64,000 nt of DNA from Slackia heliotrinireducens DSM 20476 (GCF_000023885.1 NC_013165.1:2914001-2978000), one strand, 5' to 3'; positions 1 to 8,080 are shown, counted from the stretch's first letter. The notes: generated by a model from the sequence alone, not told the origin. Made by a program: numbers and translations.

Positions 1-1126
1 CGGAGGCGCCGATGAGGGTACCGTTGCCACCCAGGCAAGCGCCCAGGGAGACAGCCCACCACAGCGGGGTAACGTCCATGCCGGAACCTTCCATGGCCAG
101 CAGAATCGGGATCATCGTAGCGACGAACGGGATGTTGTCCAGGAAGGACGAGATGATGGCGGATGCGAAGACCAGAACGATCATGGTCAGGAAGACATCG
201 CCACCGGTGACGTCGATGAGCGCGTTGGCCAGGGCGTCGATGGTGCCGGTCTCGACCATGCCGCCGACGATGATGAACAGACCCGCGAAGAACGCCAGGG
301 TAGTCCACTCAACATGCAGCAGAGCCTTGGTGACGTCGCGGCGGGACAGTAGCAGGATGAGGGCTGCAGCGGAAATGGCGACGACGGAGGACTCGATGCC
401 CAGTTTGCCGTGAATCATGAAGCCGACGACGACGATCGCAAGGATGACGACGGAGAGCTTCATCAGGTGCTCGTCCTCGAAAGCGGGCTCGAGCTCCATT
501 ACGCGAGCCTTCTCCTCGTCGGTGACGTGCATCTTGCGGCCGTACAGCACGTAGAACACGCCGATGATGACGACCATGATCACGACGACGACGGGGGCGT
601 CAACCGCGATGAAGTCTGCGAAGGAATAGCCGGCTGCGGAACCGATCATGATGTTCGGCGGGTCGCCGATGAGGGTTGCCGTGCCGCCGACGTTGGACGA
701 CATGATCTCGACCATGAAGAACGGCATCGGATTAATCTTCAGCAGTTCGCAGATGGTGAGCGTCATGGGGCCGATCAGCAAAACCGTGGTGACGTTATCC
801 AGGAATGCGGAAAGAACCGCAGTCAAGATGGCGAACAGAATCATGATATGCCACGGATCGCCCTTGGCAAGCTTTGCGCACTTGATGGCCAGAAACTCGA
901 ACAGGCCAGACTGGCGCACGACAGCCACGAAGAGCATCATGCCGAACAGCACGCCCAACGTGTTGTAGTCGATGTGCCCGATGGCCGTCTCGAAGTCCAT
1001 GACATGGAAGATGATGAGCAGCATAGCGCCTGCAAGCGCCACGACCGTTCGGTGCACCTTCTCCGAAACGATGAGGGTCATCGCAACGAGGAAGACAACG
1101 ATTGCAAAAATCTGGGCAAAACCCAT
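1..1126 (-). CDS. SLC13/ArsB-NhaD-family membrane permease, C-terminus outside window
   Basis: An open minus-strand frame begins at ATG 1124-1126 after an AGGAGG ribosome site (1134-1139) and runs off the left edge, so about 375 residues are visible. It is a polytopic membrane protein of the ion-transporter superfamily. Two repeat halves each carry the SAFLDN/SSFLDN motif (NVTTV in the first, NIPFV in the second), plus a GGTATLIGDPPN segment and a matching GGNGTLIGAS at the edge. These duplicated motifs are typical of ArsB/NhaD/P-protein-like carriers. Substrate cannot be told from sequence; arsenite, sodium/proton exchange and organic anions are all known in the superfamily. It follows an Rrf2 regulator gene on the same strand but is separated from it by a terminator. 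Confidence 0.85.
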   Translation of the reverse strand, partial: MGFAQIFAIVVFLVAMTLIVSEKVHRTVVALAGAMLLIIFHVMDFETAIGHIDYNTLGVLFGMMLFVAVVRQSGLFEFLAIKCAKLAKGDPWHIMILFAILTAVLSAFLDNVTTVLLIGPMTLTICELLKINPMPFFMVEIMSSNVGGTATLIGDPPNIMIGSAAGYSFADFIAVDAPVVVVIMVVIIGVFYVLYGRKMHVTDEEKARVMELEPAFEDEHLMKLSVVILAIVVVGFMIHGKLGIESSVVAISAAALILLLSRRDVTKALLHVEWTTLAFFAGLFIIVGGMVETGTIDALANALIDVTGGDVFLTMIVLVFASAIISSFLDNIPFVATMIPILLAMEGSGMDVTPLWWAVSLGACLGGNGTLIGAS

Positions 1127-1221
1127 CCCTCAACCTCCTATCCCTATTTTTTTTACTAATCAGTGTTTAGTTATAGTACCGCATTTATCAATCATATCGG
1201 CTGAGATATTCCGATTTGGTG

Positions 1222-1259
1222 CAAAAAGGCCAATACTCATTATGAATAATAATGGCCTT
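1222..1259 (-). terminator. Rho-independent terminator after the Rrf2 gene
   Basis: AAGGCCA and TGGCCTT arms (1226-1232 and 1253-1259) form a hairpin that on the minus strand is followed by five T residues. It lies between the Rrf2 gene and the permease, so the permease probably has its own promoter in the 1140-1220 AT-rich stretch. Confidence 0.6.
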
Positions 1260-1309
1260 GCGACCCGAAAGCATGCACCCGTTCGGCTATCGACAGTCGT
1301 TCCAACTCT

Positions 1310-1720
1310 TTATATGTAATACTCGATCACTGGATCGGAATGGTCGAGAATGTCCTGCAACGTGATGTTCTCCAAGCACCGGGTGATGGCGCCCTCAAGA
1401 CTCTCCCACGCAAAGGCGGATGCGGGGCATTCCCGCGCCTCATCGATGGGGACCGGAGAGAACCCCCCTTCGGTCAACATGAGGATTTCAGCGACGGTTA
1501 TGAGCTCGGGATCGCGCGCCAGCTGGTAGCCGCCCTGATAGCCGCGGGTGATCTTCAAGATGCCCGACGGGCTGAGCAGCGACACGATGCGCTCAAGGTA
1601 CTTTTTCGACACGTTTTGCCGCTCCGCCACCGCCTGAAGCGAAATGACGCCCGCATCTTTATGCTGCGCCAGGTCCAACAGAAAGCGCAGGGCGTAACGT
1701 CCTTTTGTGGAAACGAGCAT
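1310..1720 (-). CDS. Rrf2-family transcriptional regulator
   Basis: 136 residues starting MLVSTKGRYALRFLLDLA, the standard Rrf2 winged-helix opening, with the recognition segment containing NVSKKYLERIV and the GYQGGYQLAR wing. IscR-like members bind a [2Fe-2S] cluster with three closely spaced cysteines. Here only two cysteines are visible in that region (in ARECPAS and ITRCLEN), so the canonical ligand set is incomplete and a cluster is doubtful. Family members sense iron-sulfur status, nitric oxide or cysteine. The target is unknown; the adjacent permease is a candidate. A second, three-cysteine Rrf2 protein is encoded at 41744-42145. Confidence 0.9.
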   Translation of the reverse strand: MLVSTKGRYALRFLLDLAQHKDAGVISLQAVAERQNVSKKYLERIVSLLSPSGILKITRGYQGGYQLARDPELITVAEILMLTEGGFSPVPIDEARECPASAFAWESLEGAITRCLENITLQDILDHSDPVIEYYI

Positions 1721-1785
1721 GACAACCTCGCATGACTAACCCTACCGATGCGGTAGATTCTAGCAGATTCAACGTTTCCTGCGCT

Positions 1786-2310
1786 TTAAATGCGGAAAGC
1801 CCTGCCCTCGCTGCGGGGCTTCGCTTCGGGAAGCGGTCCGTCGGCATAGCCCAGCGCCAGATGGCCGATGCCTTCCCACTCGTCGTCGAGGCCGAGCTTC
1901 TCCAACAGCTTGCGGCCGAACTCCGATTCGAACTCCTCCTTGGCACGGTGGACCCAACACGACGCCAACCCCAGATCATGGGCGGCAAGCATCATGTTGC
2001 CCATGGTCAGCGTTCCATCATATACATAAGTAAAGACGTCAACATTCGCCAGCACGATAAGCGCCATGGGAGCGCCGTAGAACGGGTCGAACCCCGGCTT
2101 GGCACCGAGAATTTCGGCGTTCACGCGCCGCAGCTCATCCATGGTTTCGGGATCGCTTATCTGGATGACGATGGAGGACTGGCTGTTCATGCCGCTGGCG
2201 GCGTACAGGCCGGCCTCGATTACCTTGTCCACCAGCTCCTGAGGCACCGGGTCGCTCTTGAAAGACCTTACAGAACGGCGGGTCAGCATGGCATCGAATG
2301 TTTCGCTCAT
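1786..2310 (-). CDS. Nitroreductase-family FMN oxidoreductase
   Basis: 174 residues from ATG 2308-2310 (MSETFDAMLTRRSVRSFK). The RRSVRSF segment binds the FMN phosphate in this family, and the C-terminal GIGHLALGYADG is the usual nitroreductase ending. The middle matches the short putative NAD(P)H nitroreductases of anaerobes, which reduce nitro compounds, quinones or flavins. The frame stays open far upstream to about 3237, but that extension lies antisense to the CpXC gene and looks non-coding, so the start at 2310 was chosen. The gene is divergent from the CpXC gene across 228 bp. Confidence 0.9.
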   Translation of the reverse strand: MSETFDAMLTRRSVRSFKSDPVPQELVDKVIEAGLYAASGMNSQSSIVIQISDPETMDELRRVNAEILGAKPGFDPFYGAPMALIVLANVDVFTYVYDGTLTMGNMMLAAHDLGLASCWVHRAKEEFESEFGRKLLEKLGLDDEWEGIGHLALGYADGPLPEAKPRSEGRAFRI

Positions 2311-2538
2311 ATACAGGTCCTTTTTCCAGTTGGTTGGCGTTTTCCACATTGTAGACGCTTGGCGAGATCCCCGCACGTACCATCTGGGTTTGCGGTCTGG
2401 CACGGCGTCGTTTACGCCTGCGGCGCGGCGGTCATCCCGTTCGCGCCTTAAACAATGGACAGACGCGCGTTCGCAGGCATACAATATGCTTATCACGATT
2501 AGCGCAGTAATCAGAACATCTAGAAGCGGGCGGATTCC

Positions 2539-3210
2539 ATGGCGCAGGCAAAAACGATACAACCTCGTTCCATCCAGGTGAAATGCCCTTCGTGCAGTCA
2601 TCCCGGATCCGTCGAGGTTTGGCCCATCATCACGAGCACGACCGACGAACGCGCGATGGAGCTTGTGCTGAACGGACGGCTGTTCGAGCATGTATGCCCC
2701 GCCTGCGGCAAGAAGGTGGCCGTCGCGTACGACTGCCTGCTGCATGATGTCGAGCACCGTGCGTTTCTGCTGTATACCACCAAAGAGAATCCCGAGGTCA
2801 CGGGTCCGCATCGCCTGATGGACGCCCGCGATGCGCTGCGCGCCAAGAGTCAGAATGTCGACAATTACCAGCTCAGGCTTGCGTTGACCACTTTCGAATT
2901 CTGCGAGAAGGTGCGCATCTGGCACGACGGATACGACGACCGAGCCATCGAGCTGATGAAGGTCGCCATCAAGCGCGGCATGCTGAAAGAAGGCATCATC
3001 GGAGCCCGCGACGTGCTTATTTACGAGCGTACCATCGAAGAGAACGGCGGCGTTTCCTTCGTCGTTGTGGGTGAAATCCCTGGCGACGTGGTGGGCGTGC
3101 CCCAGGGCTACGACTACTGCAAACGCATCATCGACGAGGCCGACAAGGGCTTCGACCTGGTTGGCGAATACCGCTTCGGTGCCGCCTGGGCCAACGCCTA
3201 CCTGCCATAA
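2539..3210 (+). CDS. CpXC-domain protein
   Basis: 223 residues. The N-terminus carries KCPSC followed about 36 residues later by HVCPACGKK, two Cys-pair knuckles that define the CpXC domain and probably bind zinc. The rest is soluble mixed alpha/beta with no membrane segment. CpXC proteins are found in many anaerobes and have no established biochemical role. The start at 2539 (MAQAKTIQPRSI) follows an unremarkable leader; no strong ribosome site is visible. It stands alone: the upstream nitroreductase is divergent and a repeat-filled intergenic region follows. Confidence 0.85.
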   Translation: MAQAKTIQPRSIQVKCPSCSHPGSVEVWPIITSTTDERAMELVLNGRLFEHVCPACGKKVAVAYDCLLHDVEHRAFLLYTTKENPEVTGPHRLMDARDALRAKSQNVDNYQLRLALTTFEFCEKVRIWHDGYDDRAIELMKVAIKRGMLKEGIIGARDVLIYERTIEENGGVSFVVVGEIPGDVVGVPQGYDYCKRIIDEADKGFDLVGEYRFGAAWANAYLP

Positions 3211-3241
3211 GACCTGCTCAAAATCGTTTTTTCGCATAAGA

Positions 3242-3298
3242 TTCGCCTACAGCCGAGCATCTCGCCTATGGCCAGCCGTCTCGCCGGCGGGGTCGGCC
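3242..3298. repeat. Degenerate 19-bp tandem repeat, three units
   Basis: Three consecutive 19-bp units (3242-3260, 3261-3279, 3280-3298), each opening with a variant of CTCGCC. Units 1-2 are nearly identical to units in a second array at 6043-6118. The following 80 bp (3280-3358) recur at 6219-6298 with about 90% identity. A 19-bp period is not a codon multiple, so this is not a disguised coding repeat. Confidence 0.75.
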
Positions 3299-3347
3299 CC
3301 GCCCATCCGCGTCCTTTGCCAACTACTTTTCCCAAAACGGCCTTTTC

Positions 3348-3509
3348 CGCCAAGAAAATCAACTAGTGTACGACCTGCCGGAGCGTACGGGTTCCGCCTC
3401 GAAATGAGATACCGCTCTGACCTGGGGATTCTTTCTGGGCATATTCCTGACGGCCGCAGCGCGACGCTCGAGCGGCCTCCAAGTCGTACACTACTTGGTT
3501 TTCTTGGCG
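3348..3509. repeat. 162-bp inverted-repeat element with 27-bp arms
   Basis: Arms 3348-3374 and 3483-3509 are reverse complements with two mismatches; each outer end reads CGCCAAGAAAA. The interior of about 108 bp has no convincing gene. The arm sequence CGCCAAGAAAA recurs at 6290-6300. It could be a non-autonomous mobile palindrome or a structured RNA. Nothing else was seen in the 3211-3630 intergenic region apart from the tandem repeat and the terminator. Confidence 0.7.
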
Positions 3510-3570
3510 CGAAACGAGGTTTTAGCCGAAAGGAACGGGCTGCCGCAACAAGCCCCCGAAAACGCAAGGC

Positions 3571-3597
3571 GCCCCGCCTAGGAGGGGTAGGCGGGGC
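3571..3597 (-). terminator. Terminator hairpin after the FAD oxidoreductase gene
   Basis: GCCCCGCCT (3571-3579) pairs with AGGCGGGGC (3589-3597) just beyond the stop codon at 3631 of the minus-strand oxidoreductase gene. The stem is strong but the T-run is weak. Confidence 0.55.
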
Positions 3598-3630
3598 ACC
3601 TCAGAACGAACGGCGTATCGCGATTATGCG

Positions 3631-5271
3631 TTATGCCTGTTCAACAATGGTTTCTGCGGCCAGCTTGCCGGTAAAGACCGCGAAGCCCTGGCAGCTGCCT
3701 TCGCAGATGGACACGTCGTAGCTGTCTCCATACAGGCCGCCGGCATCGCAGCCTACTGCGTACAGATGCGGAATCGGGGTCCCCTCTTCGGTAAGCACCT
3801 GAGCCTGATTGTTCACTTTCATGCCGCCGACGGTGGTGAAGATGCCTGCTTTCAGCTCAAACGCATAGTAAGGGCCTTCTTCCAGGGCAAACAGATATTG
3901 GGCGTCCTTGTTGAAGTCCTCGTCGACACCGGCCGCGCAATACCCGTTGTACTTCTCGACGCTGGCCTTCAGGGCGTCGGGGTCAAGGTTGAGCTCTGCC
4001 GCAAGATCGTCGAGGGTGTCCAGCGGACCGTGTACGGCTTCGTTGCCTCCGTCTTTCTGGGCGTTGAATTCGTCCCAAAGATCAGTCAGCGGTTCGCCTG
4101 CGTGGATGTATTCGCCGCAGCCGAAGGTTCCGCCGTTCTCATGCATATTGTCCATCTGAGCTTGGGTGACTATCGAAATGACGCGATCCTGCATGCTCTG
4201 GGCGTTTCCGCTGAAGCTGAAGTTGCGCTCGGCATAGTATTCGTTTACGAACCTTTCGCAGTCCTGGTTGATCCAGAAATAGGGCTGGAACGCGCTTGCG
4301 CAGTAGAGATGCGTACCGTAGCTGATGCCGGGGATGCAGCCTCCGTAGAACACCATGCAGCCAGGGCTTGGGGCCAGCGTTCCACCAGCCTGACGTGCGG
4401 CGTTGATGCCGAATCCCTCGCGGCCGCCGGCGCCCATAGGGTCGACGCGGTCGGGGTTTTTACCGAATTCGGCCATAAGCTCGGGGCTGTCGGAATAGCC
4501 GCCTGTCGCAAGAATGATTCCCTTTGCGGCGTTGAACTGGACGCAGCCGTCCTCCCCTTCGGCAACAATGGCCACAGCCGTGTCGCCGTCCATCACGATG
4601 TCGATGGCCTTGGTGTTCAGCATGATCTCAGCACCGTTGGCCGAAACCGCCGCGGTCAGCTGGTCGACGTAATTCTGACCAGAGAGCTTGCCTTCGGAGT
4701 ACACATACTGGTGCCAGGTGTTGTACTCGTTCGCGCACATGGTGCCGGTGCCGCTGAATTCAATCCCCTGATCCATCAGCCACTGGATGTTCTCGCCGCT
4801 CTGGTCGCAGTATTTACGGAACAAGCCGCCGTTGGCATACCAGTGATGGAAGTCCATGGCCATGGTGAAGATGTCGTATCCGAGGTCTGCGGGATTCTTG
4901 CCGTTCTCTTTCTGAATTGGGCTGTTCAAAGCGAATAGCCCTTCGGTAAAGATGGTGGTTCCGCCTGTTTGCGGGTGGCTTTCCAGAAGGACGACGCTCA
5001 TGCCCAGCTCAGCGGCACGAATTGCCGCCGACATGCCCGCACCGCCAGCGCCGACAACCACGACGTCGTAATCACGCTCTTCCGAGACGGTGTAGCTGCC
5101 GGGGCTCAGGTACGAGCCCCCTTCGGCGGACGCCCCTTCGGCAGATGTCCCTTCGGCTGCTACGGGCGCTGCGGTTTCACCAGCGGCACAGCCAGCCAGG
5201 CCCAATGCGGCCAACGCACCTGTTGCTGCGGTCCCGGTCAGAAACGCACGACGATTCATATCGGTCTTCAT
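3631..5271 (-). CDS. Tat-exported FAD-dependent fumarate-reductase-like oxidoreductase
   Basis: 546 residues from ATG 5269-5271, preceded by a GGAGG site; an upstream in-frame extension to 5307 lacks one. The N-terminus has a twin-arginine motif (NRRAFLTG), a hydrophobic stretch and LAGC, so export as a Tat lipoprotein is likely. A Ser/Glu/Gly linker follows, then the FAD dinucleotide-binding fold (VVVGAGGAGMSAAIRAAELG) and ESHPQTGGTT, typical of the fumarate reductase/flavocytochrome c flavoprotein family. No haem-binding CxxCH motifs and no FMN-bind domain are present, so electrons must come from a separate partner. Family members reduce fumarate, urocanate, cinnamates or related acceptors; the substrate here is unknown. 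The divergent TetR gene probably controls it. Confidence 0.9.
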   Translation of the reverse strand: MKTDMNRRAFLTGTAATGALAALGLAGCAAGETAAPVAAEGTSAEGASAEGGSYLSPGSYTVSEERDYDVVVVGAGGAGMSAAIRAAELGMSVVLLESHPQTGGTTIFTEGLFALNSPIQKENGKNPADLGYDIFTMAMDFHHWYANGGLFRKYCDQSGENIQWLMDQGIEFSGTGTMCANEYNTWHQYVYSEGKLSGQNYVDQLTAAVSANGAEIMLNTKAIDIVMDGDTAVAIVAEGEDGCVQFNAAKGIILATGGYSDSPELMAEFGKNPDRVDPMGAGGREGFGINAARQAGGTLAPSPGCMVFYGGCIPGISYGTHLYCASAFQPYFWINQDCERFVNEYYAERNFSFSGNAQSMQDRVISIVTQAQMDNMHENGGTFGCGEYIHAGEPLTDLWDEFNAQKDGGNEAVHGPLDTLDDLAAELNLDPDALKASVEKYNGYCAAGVDEDFNKDAQYLFALEEGPYYAFELKAGIFTTVGGMKVNNQAQVLTEEGTPIPHLYAVGCDAGGLYGDSYDVSICEGSCQGFAVFTGKLAAETIVEQA

Positions 5272-5368
5272 GATCCCTCCTCCAGGTTGCGCCCAGTCTC
5301 CAGTCAACTGAGCTATGGCTTTACCTTACTGGCCAGGGACCTTCACAATCCACACACAACTCCCGATG

Positions 5369-5388
5369 CCTGTTCGAAACCGAACAGG
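5369..5388. promoter_or_regulatory. Candidate TetR operator
   Basis: A perfect palindrome, CCTGTTCG-AAAC-CGAACAGG, sits in the 197-bp divergent region between the FAD oxidoreductase and the TetR gene. GTTCG half-sites recur nearby (about 5400-5416). Position and symmetry fit a TetR operator controlling both genes; this is inference. Confidence 0.6.
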
Positions 5389-5468
5389 TAGCCCAAGGTG
5401 TTCGGTGCCATGTTCGTGCAAAGCTTTATATAATCTTTTATAAACCGTAAGACTGGTCAGGAGGGGCC

Positions 5469-6032
5469 ATGCCTATACGAGAACCCAAATCGCGCATGCG
5501 CGTCGTTCGCGCCCTTGAGTCCATGATGGAGTCCACCCCTATCGAAAAGGTCCAGGTCACACGGCTCTGCGAGCTTGCCGACATCGGCCGCACAACGTTC
5601 TACGACAACTTCGAGAACGTATTCGCGGTGGTCAACTGGTACTGGGACCAAACAGTCCAAGAGACCCTGTACCGCATCGGCAATGACGTCTCTTTCTACG
5701 ATGCCCACCTCGCGCTGTTCAAACGTCTGCGCACCGAGCGGGCCTTCTTCGTAAAAGCGTTTCGAAACAGCGACTACTCGTCTCTGAACCAGCATGGATA
5801 CCGCCACATCGGCGGCTTTTACCTGGGGAAAGTCAAGGAGCTCTTGGGCAGGGCGCTTACCCCTGAAGAAGAATCTGCGATACATTTCTTCAACGTAGGC
5901 GCCAGCGACTACTGTGCGGAATGGGTGCGGAGCGGTATGAACGAGGAGCCTGAAATTCTTGCCCGCACATTCACCAATGCGGCGCCTCCCGTTATGGACT
6001 GTTTGCAGAACCCAAAGCAACGCATCGACTGA
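5469..6032 (+). CDS. TetR/AcrR-family transcriptional regulator
   Basis: 187 residues with an AGGAGGGG ribosome site at 5459-5466. The N-terminal helix-turn-helix (VTRLCELADIGRTTFYDNFENVFAVVNWYWD) is the classic TetR pattern ending in TFYxxF. The C-terminal region is the ligand and dimer domain and resembles the regulators found beside flavoprotein reductase genes in gut Coriobacteriia. It is divergent from the exported FAD oxidoreductase with a palindrome between them, suggesting control by the reductase substrate. The ligand cannot be predicted. Confidence 0.9.
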   Translation: MPIREPKSRMRVVRALESMMESTPIEKVQVTRLCELADIGRTTFYDNFENVFAVVNWYWDQTVQETLYRIGNDVSFYDAHLALFKRLRTERAFFVKAFRNSDYSSLNQHGYRHIGGFYLGKVKELLGRALTPEEESAIHFFNVGASDYCAEWVRSGMNEEPEILARTFTNAAPPVMDCLQNPKQRID

Positions 6033-6042
6033 GTTCGGGCAC

Positions 6043-6118
6043 CTCGCCTGCGGCCGAGCATCTCGCCTATGGCCAGCCGTCTCGCCTGCGGCAGGGCGTC
6101 TTGCCTGCGGCTGGACAT
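6043..6118. repeat. Degenerate 19-bp tandem repeat, four units
   Basis: Four back-to-back units (6043-6061, 6062-6080, 6081-6099, 6100-6118), each of the form CTCGCCTGCGGC plus seven variable bases. The second unit is identical to the unit at 3261-3279. A related 80-bp block follows at 6219-6298, duplicated from 3280-3358. No spacers, so it is not a CRISPR array. The rest of 6033-6330 holds no gene. Confidence 0.75.
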
Positions 6119-6303
6119 GCGCGTTGCCTCTCGCCGGATTGCCGCGATGCCAACGATTGCCCGAAGTATCGGGAGGCCGATTCAGGGCTTGTCGGCCAAA
6201 ACGTGTTGACGGATCCTGCTCGCCGGCGGGGTCGGCCCCGCCCATCCGCGTCCTTTGCCAGCAACTTTTCCCGAAAACGGCCTTTCGCGCCAAGAAAACG
6301 AAA

Positions 6304-6327
6304 GGACCAGGGAATTTTCCCTGGTCC
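6304..6327. terminator. Hairpin that was probably the original tRNA-Thr terminator
   Basis: GGACCAGGGAA and TTCCCTGGTCC form a perfect 11-bp inverted repeat immediately outside attL. Before the element integrated, this lay directly 3' of tRNA-Thr on the minus strand, so it was probably that gene's terminator. Confidence 0.6.
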
Positions 6328-6332
6328 TGACA

Positions 6333-6381
6333 TTCCTGGAGCCGATGACCGGACTCGAACCGGTGACCTACGCATTACGAG
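6333..6381. repeat. attL: 49-bp copy of the tRNA-Thr 3' end
   Basis: Identical over 49 bp to 13094-13142. The repeat covers tRNA-Thr from the anticodon loop through the CCA end and four bases beyond. The 5' half of the tRNA is missing here, so this copy is not a functional tRNA. Confidence 0.92.
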
Positions 6382-6520
6382 CTGGAAAAGGCCAGGTCAG
6401 AGGCATAATTAAGTATGTTTAGGCAACGTTAGGAAACGATAGATAACACTAGTTCAAACGCTTGTTTTCCGTCTGCTCGAAGTGAAACAGGTTGAATTAG
6501 CTACAGCCAGGATTATTTGA

Positions 6521-6551
6521 AATGTCCCCCAAATGTCCCCTGAATGTCCCC
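6521..6551 (+). repeat. Left arm-type integrase sites: three AATGTCCCC repeats
   Basis: AATGTCCCC occurs at 6521-6529, 6532-6540 and 6543-6551, spaced exactly 11 bp. The same motif occurs twice, also 11 bp apart, near the right end (13009-13028). Direct repeats near both ends are where tyrosine integrases with an N-terminal arm-binding domain bind. Confidence 0.75.
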
Positions 6552-6593
6552 TGTTTTTCAGGGCATCGGAGGCGGGGAGGAAAGGAAGTCAGC

Positions 6594-6920
6594 ATGTGGA
6601 GCATCGAACTCAAACCAAAGGCGCAAGAGGCCATACGCGAACGCCTGGGCAAGCATGAAAGGAACTGGGACGGAACCGAAAGAGACCCCGTGACCGTTCT
6701 CATGTGCGCAACGGAGGGGATCAGGCTGCGGCTCCTGCTTTGCCGCGAGGGCATCAACTCCCCCGAGCCTGATGCGCCCTATGCGGTCGGTGACGCCATA
6801 GCGGATTGCATGGCGGAGCTAGACGGGGTTCATGCCGTACTTGACGAGTTTCTAGTGAAACCGACAGGGAGGCAAGCACAGCATAATGACAGCGAAAACG
6901 GGCCGATGGACACAGAGTAG
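6594..6920 (+). CDS. Hypothetical protein of the integrative element
   Basis: 108 residues from ATG 6594-6596, preceded by a purine-rich GAGGAAAGGA site. An earlier in-frame ATG at 6522 lies inside the arm-type repeats and was not chosen. The protein is soluble and helical, with no domain I recognise (starts MWSIELKPKAQEAI). It is the first gene inside attL and is followed by 287 bp without a gene. Confidence 0.6.
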   Translation: MWSIELKPKAQEAIRERLGKHERNWDGTERDPVTVLMCATEGIRLRLLLCREGINSPEPDAPYAVGDAIADCMAELDGVHAVLDEFLVKPTGRQAQHNDSENGPMDTE

Positions 6921-7195
6921 GCACGGAGGGAGGCTCAGGGCCGGACAGGCGGGCGAGTAGCCAGCGAGGACGGCCCCAACCACTCCCAAGTGCAAGAGGC
7001 CCGCACGGAGGCCCAGGGCGGGAGCGTCGGCCAGAGACGTATGCGGAAAGCCCTTGAGGCGTGACACGACGCCATGAGGCGCGAACCCAGGCCCGCACCC
7101 AAAGCCCGCACGGGCACGGAAGAGACGAGCTGCGGGATTGAGTCGGAAAAGCCACCAAAGCCCGCACAGGCACGGAGGAACAGGAGGATAAGCAA
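6921..7195. other. Non-coding stretch of the element with short GC-rich repeats
   Basis: No convincing gene on either strand. The motif CCCGCAC recurs (about 6992, 7098, 7111 and 7161) with GGCACGGA neighbours. It could hold a transfer origin or be spacer; nothing in it settles this. Confidence 0.4.
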
Positions 7196-7226
7196 GGGAG
7201 GCCCCCGCTAAGAGGCCTCCCTCTTT
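7196..7226 (-). terminator. Hairpin overlapping the stop of the zinc-ribbon gene
   Basis: GGGAGGCC (7196-7203) pairs with GGCCTCCC (7214-7221). The TAG stop of the minus-strand gene (7208-7210) lies in the loop. Plausible terminator for the RHH/zinc-ribbon pair; no strong T-run on the minus strand. Confidence 0.45.
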
Positions 7227-7765
7227 CCTCTCGGGGCTATTCCCATCGTGACGCGCAGACGGTGCAGAAGTTGTTTCACTGCGTCATACTCACGCTTCGC
7301 GGCCCGGAACTCCCAGCCCTCGATTTCTGCAAGATGCACGGCCTCCAAGACGGCCCTCTCGTGCGAAGATGCGCCCTCGGGCACGACGAGGCGGGGCCGT
7401 CCCTCTACCCGGCGGGCCATGCCCCGTCTCGAGTCTCGAAGCTCATACGGCTTGCGGGCATCGGGCGGCATCGCCTCGAAGAGTTCCGCTATCCATTGCC
7501 TCTCCCGTTCGGTCTTGGCCCTCTCGTTGCAGACCTTGCACCTGCCGCTTTCGTTGAGTTCCGTCCGCCATGTGGCGCACTCGTCGCACCAAAGGAGGTC
7601 TTGGCATTCCATGGAAACATCAAGGCCCAGGCGGTATGCGGCCTCATCCACCTGCTCAGGGGTTTTCCCGAACCACTGGGCCATGGAATCGACGGAGCGC
7701 ACCCCTGCAAGCCTTGCCAGGTCGAAAAGCTGCCATAGCTCCCAAGCATCGGGGGCCTCGATCAT
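7208..7765 (-). CDS. Zinc-ribbon protein of unknown function
   Basis: 185 residues. The start at ATG 7763-7765 was chosen because it overlaps the stop of the upstream RHH gene as ATGA, a translational-coupling arrangement; the frame is open further upstream but there overlaps the RHH gene. The N-terminal half looks like a helix-turn-helix (VRSVDSMAQWFGKTPEQVDEAAYRL). It is followed by a four-cysteine knuckle, CDEC at about residue 60 and CKVC at about 76, which probably binds zinc. The C-terminal part is charged and helical. Coupling to an RHH protein suggests a DNA-binding or regulatory role in the element. No family was recognised. Confidence 0.65.
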   Translation of the reverse strand: MIEAPDAWELWQLFDLARLAGVRSVDSMAQWFGKTPEQVDEAAYRLGLDVSMECQDLLWCDECATWRTELNESGRCKVCNERAKTERERQWIAELFEAMPPDARKPYELRDSRRGMARRVEGRPRLVVPEGASSHERAVLEAVHLAEIEGWEFRAAKREYDAVKQLLHRLRVTMGIAPRGKREAS

Positions 7766-8028
7766 CGGCGGAACGATTCGGATTCGGCGGCTAGTTCGGC
7801 GCATTTCACAAGCCATGCGCGGCCCTCGGCGTTGAGGCCGTCCATGGCCTGCGCAACCCTCGCTAGCTCGGGGTCGGCCTCCCCGGCGTCCAAGGCCCGC
7901 TCTATCGCGTCCCTGATGTACTGCGTCCGGTTCTTGACCCCTGCGGCCTCCATAGAGGCCATCATGCGGTCGAACAGCGCATTGTCTAGGTTGAGCGTCA
8001 AAGAGAACATGTTCTCGCTCTTTGCCAT
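7762..8028 (-). CDS. Ribbon-helix-helix-type DNA-binding protein
   Basis: 88 residues from ATG 8026-8028, preceded by GGGAGGTG. The N-terminal strand (FSLTLNLDNALFDRMMASMEAAGVKNRTQYIRDAIERAL) fits a ribbon-helix-helix fold: a short beta strand, then two helices with NRTQYIRDAI, as in CopG/MetJ-like regulators. It is first in a two-gene unit, coupled by ATGA overlap to the zinc-ribbon gene. The AT-rich palindromic region directly upstream (8081-8340) is the likely operator and promoter. Such proteins commonly control plasmid replication, partition or relaxosome genes; which applies here is unknown. Confidence 0.75.
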   Translation of the reverse strand: MAKSENMFSLTLNLDNALFDRMMASMEAAGVKNRTQYIRDAIERALDAGEADPELARVAQAMDGLNAEGRAWLVKCAELAAESESFRR

Positions 8029-8080
8029 GCCCCGCACCTCCCGTTATCAGGCCCGGACGCACCCGAAAGCACGTCTTTAA

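Noticed and set aside
2311-3237. Upstream extension of the nitroreductase frame
   Set aside because: The added 309 residues are antisense to the CpXC gene and unlike a protein; the nitroreductase itself begins at a good ATG at 2310.
6043-6118. CRISPR array or coding repeat
   Set aside because: 19-bp degenerate units without spacers; the period is not a multiple of three.
6333-6381. A second functional tRNA-Thr
   Set aside because: Only the 3' part from the anticodon loop is present; the 5' half is absent, so it is an attachment-site remnant.
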